From an uncultured Eubacteriales bacterium (GTDB taxonomy: Bacteria > Bacillota > Clostridia > UMGS1883 > UMGS1540): a stretch of DNA of 9,619 nt. Below are positions 7,135 to 9,619 of the stretch, piece after piece. How positions within the stretch are numbered: the stretch's first letter is position 1; each line of letters opens with the position of its first letter. The notes under the pieces are model-generated. The model was not told the DNA's origin. It did no database searches and was given only the letters and a program-made list of their open reading frames with translations. The DNA lies in assembly GCA_900552775.1 (NCBI GenBank), contig USAP01000063.1, forward strand, positions 1-9,619, read 5' to 3'. Both the position numbers and the translations under genes were made by a program.

Positions 7135-7782
7135 TTATAAGACAAATTTTTTCATTTCTTCTTCAAGAATCTTAAAAACTTTTGCCACCAGGTATCCGTC
7201 TGCCACTGCATGATTCAATCTCACCGTAACCGGCATCACAAATCTGCCGTTTTCCTCTCTGTATCTGCCCCAGTTTATAATGGGCGCAAAATAAAGATAT
7301 CCGTCCGGAAGTTCAACATTTAAAGAATCATAGCTCAGCCACGATATATACGACGCATCAAACCAATTTGGGTGGTTTGCCGCGTCAAGACCGTATTCAC
7401 GTGTGTGCTTAGCTTTTTCTATATCTGCCGCGCATTTTTCGTAAAAAATATTGTAATCCTCAAAATATTCCGTGTATACGGGTGTACATGTTTCCGTATC
7501 ATCATGAAAGATGTATTGCGTGGGATTGATTTTATCATAGCATATAAGAGTATCCATCTGCCACAAATATCCCATTTTGTAATCGTCTCTCGAGTTCAGT
7601 GCCTTTGCCAAAACATACAGAAAATTGATATAAAACTTTGTATTTGTCTCTTTTGAGTGATTTTTAAGCTCAGTCACATCCACTCTCGCGGTCATTGACG
7701 TTGAGCATTTGCAGTCCTCCGAGAAATGACGAAACACGCCTTTTCGGTAATACTTTTCTTTATCTATAACTCTGTAATTCAT
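7135..7782 (-). CDS. Chloramphenicol acetyltransferase-fold protein (type A CAT-like)
   Basis: This is a full-length (215 aa; family about 210-220) member of the trimeric CAT family, which moves acetyl from acetyl-CoA onto chloramphenicol; relatives may use other acceptors. The C-terminal H-x-x-x-D-G signature is intact as HAVADGY (His191 catalytic, Asp195), although the usual doubled His is Asn-His here. YDSLNVEL (Ser153) aligns with the FDSFNLNV segment that carries the oxyanion-stabilising Ser148 of CAT III. FAPIINWGRY matches the 'yfaPIit.gky' stretch, and the N-terminus (MNYRVID...F.hF...CKCS.S.TA.VDVT) matches the family start. The PW pair before the FDSF segment of CAT III is replaced by ISWLSYD. 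The ATG overlaps the TGA of the upstream frame (ATGA), yet it has its own GAGG site (7791-7794) eight bases away, so translation does not depend wholly on the broken upstream gene. Fold and chemistry are firm; drug resistance is inference. Confidence 0.85.
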   Translation of the reverse strand: MNYRVIDKEKYYRKGVFRHFSEDCKCSTSMTARVDVTELKNHSKETNTKFYINFLYVLAKALNSRDDYKMGYLWQMDTLICYDKINPTQYIFHDDTETCTPVYTEYFEDYNIFYEKCAADIEKAKHTREYGLDAANHPNWFDASYISWLSYDSLNVELPDGYLYFAPIINWGRYREENGRFVMPVTVRLNHAVADGYLVAKVFKILEEEMKKFVL

Positions 7783-8268
7783 TTTAAATTCCTCTTCTTT
7801 TTTGATTCGGGCAGTTCATCGTAAATAGCGCAAAAAAGCTTTGTCATAAGATTACTGTCATCTACGTTTTCAACCAAAATCATGTCCTTTGCCGCAGATT
7901 TCATTCCTCCGCCGCCGGCAGTTGTAATAATTACCGCCTGTTTATTAATTATATCAAAATTCGGGCGGTGAACAAGCCATCTGTAGCCGTAATGATCTAA
8001 AAATGATTTAATCTGTCCCGGCGCGTGAAAACACCATACAGGGCAGCAAAATATTATAACTTCGGAATCGGAAAAAGCTGCATTTATCGGTTTCAGATAT
8101 TCATATCCGCCGCACTTTTCTTCTTTTCCGTTAAGGCACGCATAACAGCCGCGGCATACATGCGGCATGTCATCCGGCAAAGTAAATTCGCACACTTTTT
8201 CAACATTGTCAAGCTTTGCGCGTACTGCTGTTTTTTCTTTTTGTTGCACTTATTACAGTTACATTCAT
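7779..8268 (-). pseudogene. Frameshifted flavodoxin-like NAD(P)H-dependent FMN reductase
   Basis: The main open frame (8249-7779, 156 codons from a GTG) encodes the middle of a flavodoxin-fold oxidoreductase: DDMPHVCRGCYACLNG, a Cys-rich segment typical of the family, then VIIFCCPVWCFHAPGQIKSFLDH, RWLVHRPN and ITTAGGGGMKSAAKDM. It lacks the N-terminal FMN phosphate loop. That loop lies in a different frame just upstream: an ATG at 8266-8268 reads MNVTVISATKRKNSSTRKA and then stops (8209-8211). About ten residues of the first helix seem to be missing at the junction, so a deletion that is not a multiple of three fits best. The C-terminal part after KDM also lacks the usual FWGV-like segment, although DELPESKKK resembles the family tail. 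The true ATG lies 4 nt after the peptidase stop, showing former translational coupling. Alternatives are an assembly error or a GTG-started short protein; loss of the FMN loop makes activity unlikely. Confidence 0.7.
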
Positions 8269-8272
8269 TTTA

Positions 8273-9619
8273 TCACCAAATCTTAACTCTTTCTTCGGGA
8301 GCAACCCACATTCCGTCTTTTTCCGTTATTCCGAAAGCCTTATAAAACTCATCACAGTTAACAACAACGCGGTTTACACGCAATTTATCTTCCGAGTGCA
8401 CATCAACGTTTGCCGCATACCGGGCATATTCACGTGTTTTTGTACTTGCCCACGCTTTTGCCATTGAGGAATACAGCTTGCGAAAATCGGGGCTTTCAAG
8501 TTTTGTCGCAACCTCCGTCACGCACTGCACAGCCCCCTGATCCGAAACATTTTCGCTTAAAGTCAGTGTGCCGTTCATAAGTACCCCCGGGATTCCTTCC
8601 TGCCCGTCGTAAAAAGCAACCATCTTTTCGCATCTTTTTTTAAACTCGGCATAATCTTCCGCCGTCCACCAATCCGCCGCATTTCCGTTTTCGTCAAACT
8701 TTGCGCCGTTATTGTCAAAGGCATGCGTTATCTCATGAGCAATGATATATCCTATAGTGCCCAGATTTTCTTCATAGGAAGCATCGGCGTCATACATGGG
8801 ACTTTGCAAAATCGCAGCCGGAAATGTAATGTCGTTTGAAGTTGCACTGTAGCATGCGTTTACCGTATAAGGATACATAAGCCACTTTGTTTTGTCCACA
8901 GGCTTTCCCTGGCGGTTCAGACTATCCTGTGCCGCTGCCTTTGATATTTCCAAAATATTATTGAAATAGCTGCCGCCTTCTTCAGCCGATTTTATTTCGG
9001 TTTTGTCAAGATAAGAATCAAAACTGTCCGGATACCCGATTTTGATATTCATTTTATCAAGCTTTTTAATTGCCTTTTCCTTTGTTTCCTCACTCATCCA
9101 GTCAAGGTTCTTTATGCGGTCTTTGTAAACGTCTATTATATCGCGAACCATTTTTAAAACATTTTGTTTTGCGTCTTCCGTAAAATACTTTTCGGCATAT
9201 ATCTCGCCTATATAATCGGGCATTGTATTTGAAAGAATAAACGCTGCACGCTCCTCATCGGAATAAGTACCCAAAATGCCCAGATATTCAGCGTTAAAAG
9301 TATCGGCAGCATCTGTAAAATCCGCCGAAACCGCGCCGCCGTAGCCTAAAAGCAAAGAAATTTTTGCCACGGTTTTTATGGTTTCCGTATTTTCATCCGT
9401 AAATAACGATGAGAATATTTTTACTGTTTCAGGATTTGTTATAAGAATTTTGCTTTCTTCTTTAACTCCTGAATCCTTAAGCACTTCATAAATATCCATT
9501 GCGGGAACCATATCGGCAATTTCCGAAAGCGAAAACGTATTATAAATTTTATCAACGTCTGCGTTTTCCTGAGGGCTCAGCGCCTTTTCCGAAATTTCTT
9601 TTTCAACAGAAAAAAACTT
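8273..9619 (-). CDS. M13-family zinc metallopeptidase (PepO/neprilysin-like), N-terminus outside window
   Basis: The frame is open to the right edge (448 residues visible; family about 650-700), so the Met at 9511 is internal. The gluzincin motif HEITH (8723-8737) supplies two zinc ligands and the catalytic Glu; ENVSD (within 8531-8554, Glu codon at 8552-8554) supplies the third. NACY (8849-8860) is the substrate-binding N-A-x-Y, followed by NDITFPAAILQSPMYD, the family's 'FPAaiLQ.P' stretch. Near the C-terminus, DVHSEDKLRVN keeps the His and Arg of the S1' site, and the protein ends VKIW, the usual M13 ending. ENVSDQGA replaces the common ENxxDxGG. Such enzymes cleave small to medium peptides; whether this one is cytoplasmic or a lipoprotein cannot be seen. 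It is the first visible gene of the cluster with the reductase (4-nt gap) and acetyltransferase. Confidence 0.92.
   Translation of the reverse strand, partial: KFFSVEKEISEKALSPQENADVDKIYNTFSLSEIADMVPAMDIYEVLKDSGVKEESKILITNPETVKIFSSLFTDENTETIKTVAKISLLLGYGGAVSADFTDAADTFNAEYLGILGTYSDEERAAFILSNTMPDYIGEIYAEKYFTEDAKQNVLKMVRDIIDVYKDRIKNLDWMSEETKEKAIKKLDKMNIKIGYPDSFDSYLDKTEIKSAEEGGSYFNNILEISKAAAQDSLNRQGKPVDKTKWLMYPYTVNACYSATSNDITFPAAILQSPMYDADASYEENLGTIGYIIAHEITHAFDNNGAKFDENGNAADWWTAEDYAEFKKRCEKMVAFYDGQEGIPGVLMNGTLTLSENVSDQGAVQCVTEVATKLESPDFRKLYSSMAKAWASTKTREYARYAANVDVHSEDKLRVNRVVVNCDEFYKAFGITEKDGMWVAPEERVKIW

Noticed and set aside
8205..8215. GCT TGA C resembling the prfB-type +1 recoding site
   Set aside because: The P-site codon is GCU, not the CUU of prfB, and re-pairing on CUU is poor. 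The protein made would still lack most of the first helix, so decay explains the locus better.
8230..8236. A_AAA_AAC slippery heptamer in the frame of the hidden reductase N-terminus, suggesting programmed -1 frameshifting
   Set aside because: The frame that holds the rest of the family is +1 (or -2) relative to the start, so a -1 slip would lead into the wrong frame; about ten family residues also seem to be missing, which a slip cannot restore.

Overview
The window looks like chromosomal DNA of an anaerobic, low-to-moderate GC Gram-positive bacterium of the class Clostridia (Bacillota), probably a gut or rumen Oscillospiraceae/Ruminococcaceae-like organism. The pointers are secreted proteins ending in type I dockerins, AG-rich ribosome binding sites (GGAG, GAGG), A/T-rich intergenic DNA and strong intrinsic terminators. 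The species cannot be named from the sequence.

Layout from left to right. (1) Positions 2-802, plus strand: the 3' part of an integral-membrane acyltransferase 3 family gene, entering from the left edge. (2) Positions 783-822: a perfect palindrome that overlaps the stop codon of this gene and probably ends transcription from both sides. (3) Positions 853-6849, minus strand: two large tandem paralogues (860 aa, then 1107 aa). Each has a Sec signal peptide, a beta-helix/GLUG-type surface domain, beta-sandwich modules and a near-identical C-terminal cassette with a dockerin. A good sigma-A-like promoter lies before the first gene (6922-6950) and a 19-bp hairpin lies between the two. (4) Positions 7062-7103: a strong terminator. 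(5) Positions 7135-9619, minus strand: a tight cluster that enters from the right edge, with an M13-family zinc metallopeptidase (C-terminal two thirds), a frameshifted flavodoxin-like reductase and a full-length chloramphenicol-acetyltransferase-fold protein.

How the genes may work together. The two dockerin proteins are exported and probably docked on a cohesin-bearing scaffold or the cell surface. Their N-terminal halves look like carbohydrate-binding, adhesive or lyase-like beta-helices, but I see no assured catalytic residues. The C-terminal 114 residues agree at 98 positions by hand count while codons differ freely, which suggests selection on a common docking interface. In the right-hand cluster the genes abut: the peptidase stop is 4 nt before the reductase ATG, and the reductase frame overlaps the acetyltransferase start by ATGA, so they were built as one translationally coupled operon. 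The reductase now appears broken.

The most notable observations are the hidden N-terminus of the reductase in another reading frame, the matching non-canonical first calcium loop in both dockerins, and the linked dockerin and cohesin-like modules. I saw no rRNA, tRNA, CRISPR array, insertion sequence, riboswitch or phage gene. I did not find a clearly new system; most novelty is in the domain make-up of the dockerin pair and in the decaying reductase.
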